DNA of 13,094 nucleotides, from NCBI GenBank assembly GCA_964472905.1, contig CAYYMI010000064.1:1-13094 (forward strand), in the 5' to 3' direction. The notes beneath the pieces were generated by a model, which was not told where the DNA came from, searched no databases, and saw only the letters and a program-made list of their open reading frames with translations. Below are positions 1 to 7,108 of this stretch, piece by piece. A program made the position numbers and the translations under genes. Within the stretch, counting starts at the first letter, position 1. The number at the start of each line of letters is the position of its first letter. This stretch comes from Hellea sp964472905 (lineage in GTDB: Bacteria; Pseudomonadota; Alphaproteobacteria; Caulobacterales; Maricaulaceae).

Positions 1-54
1 AATACGAATATCAGTGACGAAATCCAAGATAACGTCTTCTTTGTCACGCCCTAG
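1..54. other. Left-edge fragment, ambiguous coding end or start
   Basis: Two readings are possible and the sequence does not decide between them. On the plus strand frame 1 is open from the window edge to a TAG at 52-54, giving 17 residues that could be the C-terminus of a gene convergent with der. On the minus strand a GTG at 47-45 opens a frame reading about MTKKTLSWISSLIFV, which looks like the start of a signal peptide or membrane segment, with AGGG only one base before the GTG. CTAG at 51-54 gives a stop on both strands. Too little sequence is present to name a product. Confidence 0.2.
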
Positions 55-83
55 ACAGATTAATCCGAGAAAAACTTGACCGT

Positions 84-107
84 TTTGAGCTATCAAAGAT
101 AGTCAAA
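84..107 (-). terminator. Hairpin just after the der stop, possible terminator
   Basis: Read on the minus strand, the transcript leaving der folds into TTTGA-CTATC, a TTT loop, then GATAG-C-TCAAA. This is a 10-bp stem interrupted by one bulged base, starting two bases past the TAA stop. The run of five T (plus-strand A at 70-74) lies about nine bases beyond the stem rather than directly after it. The structure is therefore weaker than a textbook intrinsic terminator, and could instead be an mRNA 3'-end stabiliser. Its position at the end of the panB-yfgM-bamB-der group supports a role at the operon end. Confidence 0.45.
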
Positions 108-109
108 TA

Positions 110-1570
110 TTACTTGCGCAGCGGCTCTCTACCCTGCTTTCGCACCGTATTATCATACGGGTTTTCATCGGCTCTGACGAACAACCTAATCGGGATGCCC
201 ATAAGATCGAAATCTTCGCGCAGGCCATTGACCAGATAACGCCTATAGCTCTCAGGCAGTTTCGTGGCTCGCGAGCATTTAAGCACAAATGTCGGCGGAC
301 GGGTTTTGGTTTGGCTGATATATTTAGGCTTTATTCGGCGGCCATTGACGGCGGGCGGCGGATGACGGCGTACCTTTTCCATCAGCCAGTCATTAAGTTC
401 TGACGTCTTGACCTTGGCGCTCCAATCGACCTGTACGCGTTCAATGGCGGGTAACAGCCTGTCCACACTTTTACCCGTTAGGCCTGAAAACATAACAACA
501 GGACAGCCGCGCAGTTGCGGGAGCAAACGCCCCGCCGTTTCGCGCAAAGCTTTGGACATTTCAGATTTATTCTCGGCGAGATCCCATTTCGTCACGCCAA
601 TTACCAGTGCCCTGCCCTCACGTTCACATAAATCCGCGATTTGGAGGTCTTGTTTATCAAAGGGCGATGTTGCGTCCATTAAAAGCACAACAACTTGCGC
701 AAATTTAATCGCGCGTAGGCTATCTTGAACGGAGAGCTTTTCGAGGGTTTCTTGAACCTTGGCCCTTTTACGCATCCCCGCCGTATCGTGGAACTGCACG
801 CGCCGGCCCTGCCACATATAATCAATGGTGATGCTATCGCGCGTTACGCCCGCTTCGGGCCCTGTCAGCAGTCTGTCTTGGCCAATCAGCGTATTGATAA
901 GTGTTGACTTGCCTGCATTGGGCCGCCCAACAAAAGCAATACGCACAGGGGCTTCTTCGCGGTCAATTTCATCGACTTCGACCTCAAGGCTTATGCCGCG
1001 TAAAGCCAGCTCTACGGCATCATCCAGGTCGACAAAGCCTATATTATGTTCGGCTGCGACCTCTATAGGATCGCCCATACCGAGGGAATATCCCTCGCTC
1101 ACGCCCGGATCACTGGCGCGGCTTTCGCACTTATTGGCCACAAGGACTGTTGGCTTGCCTGTTTTACGTACAAAGTCAGCAAATGTACGGTCAAGCGGAA
1201 GAACGCCTTCGCGCGCATCATAAACAAAGAGACAAATATCGGCGTCCCTAACAGCGGCCTCGGTTTGTGCGCGCATCCTTGCTTCGAGCTTTTGTCCCTT
1301 CGCATTTTCAAATCCGGCAGTATCCATCAAGACCATATCATGGCCACGAAGTTTCGAGCGCGTCTCGCGCACATCACGGGTTACGCCTGGCGTGTCATTG
1401 ACGATGGCAAGTTTCTTGCCGGCGAGGCGGTTGAAGATTGTGGATTTGCCGACATTGGGTCGTCCGATAATCGCTATTTTCGCAGGACGTTGTTCCGCCT
1501 CTTTGGTCTCAGGCAGCTCTATAGGCTCTATATCGTTATCATCTATATCGTTATCCGGGGCCTCGGTCAT
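110..1570 (-). CDS. der: Ribosome-maturation GTPase Der (EngA)
   Basis: Der is a tandem GTPase that acts in the cytoplasm on late assembly of the 50S ribosomal subunit. The 486-residue product has two G domains. The first shows GRPNVGKST (36-44), DTAG (83-86) and NKCE (146-149). The second shows GRPNAGKST (215-223), DTAG (262-265) and TKWD (327-330). A C-terminal KH-like domain follows from about residue 375, ending in the basic GREPLRK tail typical of Der. The length matches alphaproteobacterial Der. An acidic extension of about 30 residues precedes the first P-loop and contains a 15-bp tandem duplication. The second G4 motif has Thr where Asn is usual. The ATG start has no strong Shine-Dalgarno. 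It lies 25 bases after the bamB stop, so the gene is probably co-transcribed with panB, yfgM and bamB. The identification is secure. Confidence 0.97.
   Translation of the reverse strand: MTEAPDNDIDDNDIEPIELPETKEAEQRPAKIAIIGRPNVGKSTIFNRLAGKKLAIVNDTPGVTRDVRETRSKLRGHDMVLMDTAGFENAKGQKLEARMRAQTEAAVRDADICLFVYDAREGVLPLDRTFADFVRKTGKPTVLVANKCESRASDPGVSEGYSLGMGDPIEVAAEHNIGFVDLDDAVELALRGISLEVEVDEIDREEAPVRIAFVGRPNAGKSTLINTLIGQDRLLTGPEAGVTRDSITIDYMWQGRRVQFHDTAGMRKRAKVQETLEKLSVQDSLRAIKFAQVVVLLMDATSPFDKQDLQIADLCEREGRALVIGVTKWDLAENKSEMSKALRETAGRLLPQLRGCPVVMFSGLTGKSVDRLLPAIERVQVDWSAKVKTSELNDWLMEKVRRHPPPAVNGRRIKPKYISQTKTRPPTFVLKCSRATKLPESYRRYLVNGLREDFDLMGIPIRLFVRADENPYDNTVRKQGREPLRK
1528..1555. repeat. Two-copy 15-bp tandem repeat inside der
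   Basis: CTATATCGTTATC occurs at 1528-1540 and again at 1543-1555, a period of exactly 15 bases. On the coding (minus) strand it encodes DNDID followed by DNDIE in the acidic N-terminal extension of Der. The period is a multiple of three, so the frame is kept. It looks like a simple slippage or duplication event in a disordered segment. Confidence 0.85.
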
Positions 1571-1595
1571 AATGGTTCACGGCCTCAATGCGCCT

Positions 1596-3053
1596 TTAGC
1601 GCAGCGCGATCAATTTAGCTGAATCGGTTAAAACATAAACCGTTTCATTCGCGATAACAGGCGCAACAAAGACATCATCACCCACTTTAAACTCATTGAT
1701 GATCGATCCATCATAAGGGTTTAAGACAACGGCTTGCCCTTGAGATGACATCACCATTAAGCGATCCCCCGCCAAGATCGGCCCAGCCCAAGCGATACGT
1801 TTCTTACGTTTTTTCTCATTTTTGAATGTTTTAAGCTGCTGTATCCAAACAACGGTTCCGTCAAGTTTAGAGAGACAAATAACTTCGCCTTCGGTGGTGG
1901 CCGAGTAAACGAAATCACCTGCCACGAGCGGAAAGCCAAGGGAGCCCGCGGGCTGAGTCCAGATACGCTGTCCTGTTCGAAGGTCAAATGCGCTAATAAC
2001 GCCGCTTTGAGCCGTTGCGACAACAAACCCGTCGGCAATTACAGGGCCGGAGGCAATATCGTTAAGCGAAGCCAAAGGCGTTAATTGCCCAGCCGATGAT
2101 AAAGCATCTTGCCAAAGAACGCCGCCATTTTGAACGCGAAGCGCCACTAATTCACCAGAGGCAAAGGGCGCAATAACAGTATCATCAATAACCGCTGGGC
2201 TTGGCGCTGTTAGCATACGCGCACTTTCAATAATGCCTTGATAGGTCCAAAGGACTTCACCAGAATCTGCATCAAAGGCAAAAAGTTCATTGTCATCTGA
2301 GACGGAAAAAACACGCCCGCCAGAAAATGTTGGTGCAGAATGCATGGGGACACGTGTTTCTCTGTGCCAAACCTCTTCACCGCTTTGCGGATCAAGCGCA
2401 GCGACAACGCCCAGACCAGAGGTCAAAAATACTTTCCCTGCTCCATAAGCGACACCGCCGCCGACAGATTCTTTATCAACCCCGCCGCGGTCCGTAAAAG
2501 AGAGCGGGTCACGAATACGGTCAACAATACCCGTTCTGCCTGAACGCGTGCGTTCTCGCTTGGTGACTTGAACTTTATACTCCCAGATGCGGCTTCCGTC
2601 TTGTTCGTTAAAACTGGCAACACGGTTATTACCATCCATGGTAAAAATCTGACCATTCGCTATAATAGGCGAGGCTACAACGCGGCCTTTTCGGGCAGAC
2701 CCTTTACCCACATTTTTCGACCAAATTTTGTCGAGATTCCCCGTTGCAGCCGTATGCTGAACCACATGGGCTGGATTACCGCCAACTTGTGGCCAATCTG
2801 TATTCACATATGCTGGCGGCAGTTGAACTTGGTCGGGCGTAATTGCTCCTGTGACTTTTAAGGTCTCATCAAGTTCAAGAATAGAGATACGGTCTGTCTG
2901 GTCTCCATTGTCTCCAATTTCACTTGAATCCGAATTATCAAAGGGATTGATACTATTAATGGCATCCCCAACGCCGCCTAGCGTCGAACATCCGCTTAAC
3001 CATAAAGCCGCCATCAGAGACAGTCCAAGTTTTGACAGGTTATTCATCATCAT
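1596..3053 (-). CDS. bamB: Outer-membrane assembly lipoprotein BamB (PQQ-like beta-propeller)
   Basis: BamB is the beta-propeller lipoprotein of the BAM complex, which inserts beta-barrel proteins into the outer membrane from the periplasmic side. I chose the first of three consecutive ATGs (3053, 3050, 3047), giving 485 residues. This makes a lipoprotein signal ending in the lipobox L-S-G-C with Cys22; a GTG- or ATG-led extension further upstream would add an implausible hydrophilic lead. The body shows repeated propeller blades with the W/G motif of PQQ-like repeats, for example GEEVWH, GEVLWT, GQRIWT and GTVVWI. It is longer than E. coli BamB (392), as is common in alphaproteobacteria. The start lies inside the last codons of the YfgM-like gene, so the two are probably translationally coupled. 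A quinoprotein dehydrogenase is unlikely because the protein is a lipoprotein and sits next to der. Confidence 0.9.
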   Translation of the reverse strand: MMMNNLSKLGLSLMAALWLSGCSTLGGVGDAINSINPFDNSDSSEIGDNGDQTDRISILELDETLKVTGAITPDQVQLPPAYVNTDWPQVGGNPAHVVQHTAATGNLDKIWSKNVGKGSARKGRVVASPIIANGQIFTMDGNNRVASFNEQDGSRIWEYKVQVTKRERTRSGRTGIVDRIRDPLSFTDRGGVDKESVGGGVAYGAGKVFLTSGLGVVAALDPQSGEEVWHRETRVPMHSAPTFSGGRVFSVSDDNELFAFDADSGEVLWTYQGIIESARMLTAPSPAVIDDTVIAPFASGELVALRVQNGGVLWQDALSSAGQLTPLASLNDIASGPVIADGFVVATAQSGVISAFDLRTGQRIWTQPAGSLGFPLVAGDFVYSATTEGEVICLSKLDGTVVWIQQLKTFKNEKKRKKRIAWAGPILAGDRLMVMSSQGQAVVLNPYDGSIINEFKVGDDVFVAPVIANETVYVLTDSAKLIALR

Positions 3054-3783
3054 TTGTCCGAGTTGTTTCCAGTGCGGGTTCTTCAACATTTGACTCTGTT
3101 GCTGAGCCTTTTGTCATTTCAGCTTGACTCTCAAGAGCCGCTGAGGTGCGCATCAAGCTGAGAGCCTGTTTCGCGCGTTCTTTAATAGTCGCTGGCACAC
3201 CCGGAATAGATTCTAAATATCCATATTGTTCGCGCGCTTTTGCACTATCGCCCGATTGTAAGGCTGCAAAGCCCACGAGTTCACGCGCTAGAAATTCATA
3301 AGGGGCATCTTTGACAGATAATGTCCCTGCCCGGCTCAGCACATCATTATAAGCACCCTCACCCGCGAGAATATAAGCCGCTTTAATTTGAGCCAGCTGT
3401 ATGTGCCGAGGGGCTTCGAACGTAGCGGCGGCCTGATCGAGCAAACGAACCGCTTCGTTGCGCTCACCAGCTTCGAGTTTAATCGTTGCCGCCCTGACAA
3501 GGGATAATCCCGCATATCCCGCTGGCGCTTTATCCGCGATGTCCAAAAACTCTGTTAGAGCTACTTCGGGCTGGCCTTCAGTCGCTTTATTGGACGCTGC
3601 AACATAACTTGCAGACGTTGCCCTTGCTGCTTTGTCTTTGGCATATTTACGATATTCGAGAAACCCAGTCCCCGCAACGATGGCCACAATAATGGCAATG
3701 ATAAAAGGCCCATACCTTTTAAGCAGACGATTATATTCGTCTTTGCGAAGTTCTTCTTCGACTTCATTAATAAAATCGACCAC
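3040..3783 (-). CDS. YfgM-like single-pass membrane protein with TPR-like periplasmic domain
   Basis: In E. coli, YfgM is an inner-membrane partner of PpiD and SecYEG in periplasmic chaperoning, and the same gene neighbours bamB and der there. The 247-residue product starts with a charged cytoplasmic segment (1-24), then one hydrophobic membrane helix (about 25-43, with FIIAIIVAIVAG). An Ala-rich alpha-helical region fitting the TPR_21-type fold follows, and the tail (about 215-247) is acidic and Glu/Thr-rich. The start is GTG at 3783-3781 with a good AAAGGTGA ribosome-binding site. The 3' end overlaps the bamB start by 14 bases. The family call rests on topology and synteny. That it works with BamB in envelope biogenesis is inferred from the neighbours. 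Confidence 0.8.
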   Translation of the reverse strand: MVDFINEVEEELRKDEYNRLLKRYGPFIIAIIVAIVAGTGFLEYRKYAKDKAARATSASYVAASNKATEGQPEVALTEFLDIADKAPAGYAGLSLVRAATIKLEAGERNEAVRLLDQAAATFEAPRHIQLAQIKAAYILAGEGAYNDVLSRAGTLSVKDAPYEFLARELVGFAALQSGDSAKAREQYGYLESIPGVPATIKERAKQALSLMRTSAALESQAEMTKGSATESNVEEPALETTRTNDDE

Positions 3784-3802
3784 GCGGTCACCTTTGAATC
3801 AG

Positions 3803-3899
3803 TTTGGCCTAAGGCCGTAATTTGGCGGAACCTATCTCTATGGCAGGCTATTCGCAACCGTTAACGGCATGAATAGACGGTAAGATTTAAGCCGCCAAA
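3803..3899. repeat. Nested inverted repeats between panB and the YfgM-like gene
   Basis: The 119-bp gap 3784-3902 holds no gene but has dense symmetry. TTTGGCGG (3821-3828) is the perfect complement of CCGCCAAA (3892-3899). Between them sits the palindrome CCGTTAACGG (3858-3867). Just outside is GGCCT-A-AGGCC (3806-3816). A second TTTGGC (3803-3808) could compete for the CCGCCAAA arm, allowing two alternative folds in the panB-to-yfgM transcript. There is no T run, so it is not a classical terminator. It may be an mRNA processing or attenuation element, or chance. Confidence 0.4.
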
Positions 3900-3902
3900 A
3901 CT

Positions 3903-4724
3903 CTATTTTTTTGTGAATTTATAGGTATTGGCCTCACCCGGAAAGCTTCGATCTTTGACCTCTTTAGCATAAGTCCTAGCCGCATCTTCAACAAATCTCT
4001 TTAGATCGCCATATTTTTTCACAAATTTAGGGACGCGGTCAAATAGACCTAACATATCCGGCGTGACCAAAATCTGTCCGTCACAACCCGCAGAAGCCCC
4101 AATGCCAATTGTCGGAATAGAGACAGCTTTGGTTACTTTTTCTGCGAGCTCCGCGGAAACGCCTTCGACAACAACTGCAAAAGAGCCCGCTTTATCAGCG
4201 GCTTTGGCATTCTCAATAATTTCATCAGCCACTTCTTTGCGTCGTCCTCGTGCCCTAAATCCGCCTAGCACATTCATGCTTTGCGGCCGCAAACCAACAT
4301 GGCTCATCACTGGAATGCCACGCTCTACTAAATAACTGATCGTTTCAGCCGCGTATGATCCACTTTCGATTTTAACCGCCTGACATCCTGTTTCCATCAT
4401 GAGGCGAGAGGCATTTTTAAAGGCCGTCAAAGGACTGTCTTCATAAGACCCGAATGGTAAATCCACGACAACAAGAGCTTTGTTCGAGCCGCGCATGACG
4501 GCTTTACCATGCATAATCATCATATCCATTGTCACGCCAACGGTCGTGGTGAGGCCATGAACCACCATGCCGACACTGTCGCCGACCAGGATGAGATCGC
4601 AATGCTCGTCCAATATAGCGGCGGTCGGGGCATCATAAGCGGTTAAGCAAACAATAGGTTCACCCCCTTTACGCGCTGTAATCGCGGGCGCGGTCATTCT
4701 AGAAATGTGGTTTTGTGCTGACAT
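3903..4724 (-). CDS. panB: 3-methyl-2-oxobutanoate hydroxymethyltransferase PanB
   Basis: PanB makes ketopantoate from alpha-ketoisovalerate and 5,10-methylene-tetrahydrofolate, the first committed step to pantothenate and coenzyme A. The 273 residues match the family length (E. coli 264). Expected residues are visible: Asp49 in VGDSVG, Asp88 in VVDLPFGSY and Glu120 in AVKIE fit the metal ligands. Glu187 in VVVEGVS fits the catalytic Glu. MSHVGLRPQS and IGIGASAGCDGQILV are further family signatures. The ATG start follows an AAGGG element. panC is not next to it in this window. It is the first gene of the minus-strand run through der, with its own probable promoter upstream. The identification is secure. 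Confidence 0.96.
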   Translation of the reverse strand: MSAQNHISRMTAPAITARKGGEPIVCLTAYDAPTAAILDEHCDLILVGDSVGMVVHGLTTTVGVTMDMMIMHGKAVMRGSNKALVVVDLPFGSYEDSPLTAFKNASRLMMETGCQAVKIESGSYAAETISYLVERGIPVMSHVGLRPQSMNVLGGFRARGRRKEVADEIIENAKAADKAGSFAVVVEGVSAELAEKVTKAVSIPTIGIGASAGCDGQILVTPDMLGLFDRVPKFVKKYGDLKRFVEDAARTYAKEVKDRSFPGEANTYKFTKK

Positions 4725-4750
4725 GGAGTTGAGCCCTTAGATTGAGCCTA

Positions 4751-4779
4751 AATATAGGTGTTCAATTCAAAAGGAGCAA
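4751..4779 (-). promoter_or_regulatory. Candidate sigma70-type promoter for panB
   Basis: On the minus strand, TTGCTC (-35; plus 4774-4779) is followed after exactly 17 bases by TATATT (-10; plus 4751-4756). The -10 element lies 26 bases before the panB ATG, leaving a leader of about 20 bases with its AAGGG ribosome-binding site. This is the best promoter-like match in the 76-bp gap between the acyl-CoA dehydrogenase stop and panB, and would drive the panB-yfgM-bamB-der group. Assigned by eye. Confidence 0.45.
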
Positions 4780-4800
4780 GCATGAGAATTGAAAGGTTTT

Positions 4801-6564
4801 TTACAAATCCGCCAGCTGATCCACCGGGAAATCAAAGACGGCTTTGGCGCCGCCTCTGAGGAAATCCAAATGTGTATCTGACTGAGGCATAATTGAGAGC
4901 GCATGATAACGCGCTAGGCTGGCCATATTCTCTGAAAGCTCGTCACCCGCTACAGCGCCATTCGCGACGGCCCTGATAAGGAACGCGCCTGAAATCACAT
5001 TCGCGACTAAATTAAGGTAAGGCGTTGCGCCGGACAAAGCATCAGCTTCGTCAGCATTGAGCATAATATCTGTGGCTGTTTTAATCGCCGTAATCCCTTT
5101 TTTAAGGGCAGGCATACACACAGCTAGGTCAACTTTACCCTTTGCGGCGTCACATAAATCGAGGATTGTTTCCAAATCAGTAATCAAGGCCTGCATCCCT
5201 TCCCCACCATCGCGGCGAAGTTTTCGGCCAACAAGGTCCATGGCCTGAATGCCGTTGGTGCCTTCATAGATCGGCGCAATCCGGCTATCGCGGTAATGTT
5301 GGGCTGCGCCTGTTTCCTCGACAAAGCCCATGCCGCCATGAATTTGCACGCCAATGGAGCTGACTTCAACGCCCATGTCCGACCCATAGGATTTTGCCAG
5401 GGGCGTCAGCAGAGCTTCGCGAATATGGGCCGCTTTACGCACGTCTTCGTCCTGCGCATGAACCGCTATATCACCAGCCGCCGCTGTCGCCATACAAATG
5501 GCCCGCGCTCCGATAAGGCGGGTTTTCATATCAATGAGGTTTCGTCTGACATCTGGATGCGCTATGATCGGCGCGCCCGCCTCCGCATTAATCGCGCGGC
5601 CTTGCACGCGTTCATGAGAAAAATGCAGCGCCGCCTGATACGCGCGCTCGCCAATCGCAACGCCTTGTACACCCACGAAAAGACGCGCTTCATTCATCAT
5701 CGTAAACATACAAGATAGCCCGCGATTAGGCTCTCCAACTAGCCACCCCGTCGCGCCGTTAAATTCCATCACGCAAGTTGGCGAGCCGTGAATGCCTAAT
5801 TTATGCTCAAGGCTAATGGGTTTAAACGCATTGCGGTCACCAAGATTGCCCTCATCATCAACAAAGACTTTGGGGCATAAGAATAGCGAAATGCCTTTCG
5901 ATCCTGCGGGCGCGTCAGGCAGCCGCGCTAAGACGAGATGAATAATATTATCGGCGACATCATGATCGCCCCAAGTAATGTAAATTTTCTGGCCTGATAT
6001 CGCATAGGTTCCATCGCCATTATCCACAGCCTTTGTTCGTACGGGCCCGAGGTCCGATCCCGCTTGTGGTTCCGTCAGGCACATTGCCCCCGTCCATTCG
6101 CCATTGATCATTTTAGGTAGATATTTAGCTTTTAAATCATTATTCGCATGCGCATGAATAGCTTTGGCCGCGCTCGATGTCAGCATGGGACATAGTCCTA
6201 GCGCCATATTGGCAGCGTAGAACATTTCATCGGTGCCAGTTTTAACTAATTGCGGCAGGCCCATGCCGCCAATCTCGGCTGGTGTTGCAAGGCTGAGCCA
6301 CGCCGATTCCACAAAGGCTTCATAGGCCTCTTTAAAGCCCGGTGATGATTTCACATTATCGCCCTCAAGCGTTGCAGGATTTTGGTCGCCATCCCAATTT
6401 GTCGGGGCCCAGACATTCTCGGCAAAATCAGCCGCGCCCGTCAAAATATCACTGATCAGCTCGCGATTAACCTCAGCAAATGCTGGCAGTGAAAGAATAG
6501 CGTCCAGATCAACGGAGTGATTAAGTAGGAACTGAATTGATTTGGCAGGGGCGGTAAAAGTCAT
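4801..6564 (-). CDS. Acyl-CoA dehydrogenase, long DmdC/FadE-like type with C-terminal domain
   Basis: This flavoprotein should oxidise an acyl-CoA to the 2-enoyl-CoA, passing electrons to electron-transfer flavoprotein. I chose the ATG at 6564 (587 residues) because CGAGGA lies at good spacing before it; the frame is open for 19 codons further upstream, with no comparable site. An N-terminal all-alpha domain (about 30-160) is followed by TEPQAGSD (164-171) of the FAD/substrate region. Then come a middle beta region and a helical domain with IHGGMGF (408-414) and YEGTNGIQ. Glu434 in that motif is the expected catalytic base. Residues after about 460 form the extra C-terminal domain of the ~590-residue subfamily, which includes 3-methylmercaptopropionyl-CoA dehydrogenase (DmdC) and fatty-acid enzymes. 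The substrate cannot be told from the sequence. No other beta-oxidation gene is adjacent. An inverted repeat before the start suggests dedicated repression. Confidence 0.92.
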   Translation of the reverse strand: MTFTAPAKSIQFLLNHSVDLDAILSLPAFAEVNRELISDILTGAADFAENVWAPTNWDGDQNPATLEGDNVKSSPGFKEAYEAFVESAWLSLATPAEIGGMGLPQLVKTGTDEMFYAANMALGLCPMLTSSAAKAIHAHANNDLKAKYLPKMINGEWTGAMCLTEPQAGSDLGPVRTKAVDNGDGTYAISGQKIYITWGDHDVADNIIHLVLARLPDAPAGSKGISLFLCPKVFVDDEGNLGDRNAFKPISLEHKLGIHGSPTCVMEFNGATGWLVGEPNRGLSCMFTMMNEARLFVGVQGVAIGERAYQAALHFSHERVQGRAINAEAGAPIIAHPDVRRNLIDMKTRLIGARAICMATAAAGDIAVHAQDEDVRKAAHIREALLTPLAKSYGSDMGVEVSSIGVQIHGGMGFVEETGAAQHYRDSRIAPIYEGTNGIQAMDLVGRKLRRDGGEGMQALITDLETILDLCDAAKGKVDLAVCMPALKKGITAIKTATDIMLNADEADALSGATPYLNLVANVISGAFLIRAVANGAVAGDELSENMASLARYHALSIMPQSDTHLDFLRGGAKAVFDFPVDQLADL

Positions 6565-6578
6565 AATATCCTCGAATA

Positions 6579-6598
6579 CTATGCACGTAATTGCATAG
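6579..6598. promoter_or_regulatory. Inverted-repeat operator candidate upstream of the acyl-CoA dehydrogenase
   Basis: CTATGCA (6579-6585), six bases, then TGCATAG (6592-6598) form a perfect 7-bp-arm, 20-bp dyad. It lies 14 bases upstream of the acyl-CoA dehydrogenase ATG, overlapping the expected transcript start region. Size and symmetry fit a dimeric repressor such as the TetR-family regulators that control many acyl-CoA dehydrogenase genes. No regulator gene is in the window, so the binding protein is unknown. Confidence 0.5.
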
Positions 6599-6762
6599 GT
6601 CGGAGGTGTAAATAAAGGCATAAATTGCCGCGATATGACTTGCTATTGGTCAAGCTTCTGTCATGTTACGCGCGTCGAGCATGACATAATTGAAGACATA
6701 CTGATTACCCGGTTCCATGCCTATCTTTGGGTCCAAGAATTTAGAACTGCCCTCTCCTAACG

Positions 6763-6803
6763 AAATTGCCCGATAGTCTCGCAGATGGTCTGCGCGGCAA
6801 TTT
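6763..6803 (+). promoter_or_regulatory. Nested hairpin in the csp leader, adjacent to the ribosome-binding site
   Basis: AAATTGCC (6763-6770) pairs perfectly with GGCAATTT (6796-6803). Inside, CGCAGA (6780-6785) pairs with TCTGCG (6789-6794) over a TGG loop. The outer 3' arm runs into five T (6801-6805) and then directly into the Shine-Dalgarno GAAAGGA (6806-6812). The structure thus resembles both an attenuator and a leader that presents or masks the ribosome-binding site. E. coli cspA mRNA has a temperature-sensing leader; a similar role here is inference. Its own promoter is not clear: a weak TTGCTA (6640-6645), 18-base spacer, TGTTAC (6664-6669) is possible. Confidence 0.55.
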
Positions 6804-6818
6804 TTGAAAGGATCTATT

Positions 6819-7037
6819 ATGGCTACTGGAGTCGTAAAATTTTTCAACCAATCCAAAGGATTTGGTTTTATCTCACCTGATGATGGCGGCGCGGACGTAT
6901 TCGTACATGTCTCAGCTGTCGAAGCTTCGGGATGTCTCCCTCTTAATGATGGCATGAAAGTCAATTTTGAGACCGAGCCTGATACACGTGGAAAAGGCCC
7001 AAAGGCTGTTAATTTATCGCCTGTAGCTGACGCGTAA
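6819..7037 (+). CDS. Cold-shock domain protein (CspA family)
   Basis: A 72-residue single cold-shock domain, an OB-fold that binds single-stranded RNA/DNA and acts as an RNA chaperone in the cytoplasm. Start chosen at ATG 6819 because GAAAGGA precedes it at good spacing and family members begin M-x-x-G-x-V-K-F-F. RNP1 KGFGFI (13-18) and RNP2 VFVHVS (27-32) are intact. The C-terminal part (KGPKAVNLSP) also fits. A Cys at 39 and the replacement of the usual 'L-x-x-L-x-E-G' by CLPLNDG are mild deviations. The gene is monocistronic, with a structured leader before it and a strong terminator after it. Whether it is truly cold-induced cannot be read from the sequence. Confidence 0.95.
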   Translation: MATGVVKFFNQSKGFGFISPDDGGADVFVHVSAVEASGCLPLNDGMKVNFETEPDTRGKGPKAVNLSPVADA

Positions 7038-7057
7038 GCTTAAGCAATATAAGCAAT

Positions 7058-7091
7058 AAATAAAGCCCGCTCAACTGAGCGGGCTTTATTT
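7058..7091. terminator. Strong bidirectional intrinsic terminator
   Basis: A 15-bp perfect stem with an AACT loop: left arm 7058-7072 and right arm 7077-7091, with the GC-rich core GCCCGCTC/GAGCGGGC. The right arm ends in TTTATTTTT on the plus strand. Read on the minus strand it ends in TTTATTTATT. It starts 20 bases after the csp stop and ends 17 bases past the stop of the convergent Gly-rich gene, so it can serve both. Confidence 0.92.
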
Positions 7092-7108
7092 TTGGAATAT
7101 GAGTGGGT

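Noticed and set aside
1596..3053. A PQQ-dependent alcohol dehydrogenase in place of BamB.
   Set aside because: The lipoprotein signal, length, single-propeller layout and position between a YfgM-like gene and der all point to BamB, and no haem or quinoprotein catalytic motif is seen.
4782..4859. Plus-strand 25-codon ORF with a near-ideal AAGGAG five bases before its ATG.
   Set aside because: It overlaps the 3' end of the acyl-CoA dehydrogenase antisense, and the AAGGAG is the complement of the panB -35 region. The peptide has no recognisable feature, so the ribosome-binding match is probably chance.
6650..6964. Minus-strand 104-codon open frame across the csp leader and gene.
   Set aside because: It is antisense to a clear cold-shock gene and its leader hairpin, and the product looks like no known protein. 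It is a shadow frame.
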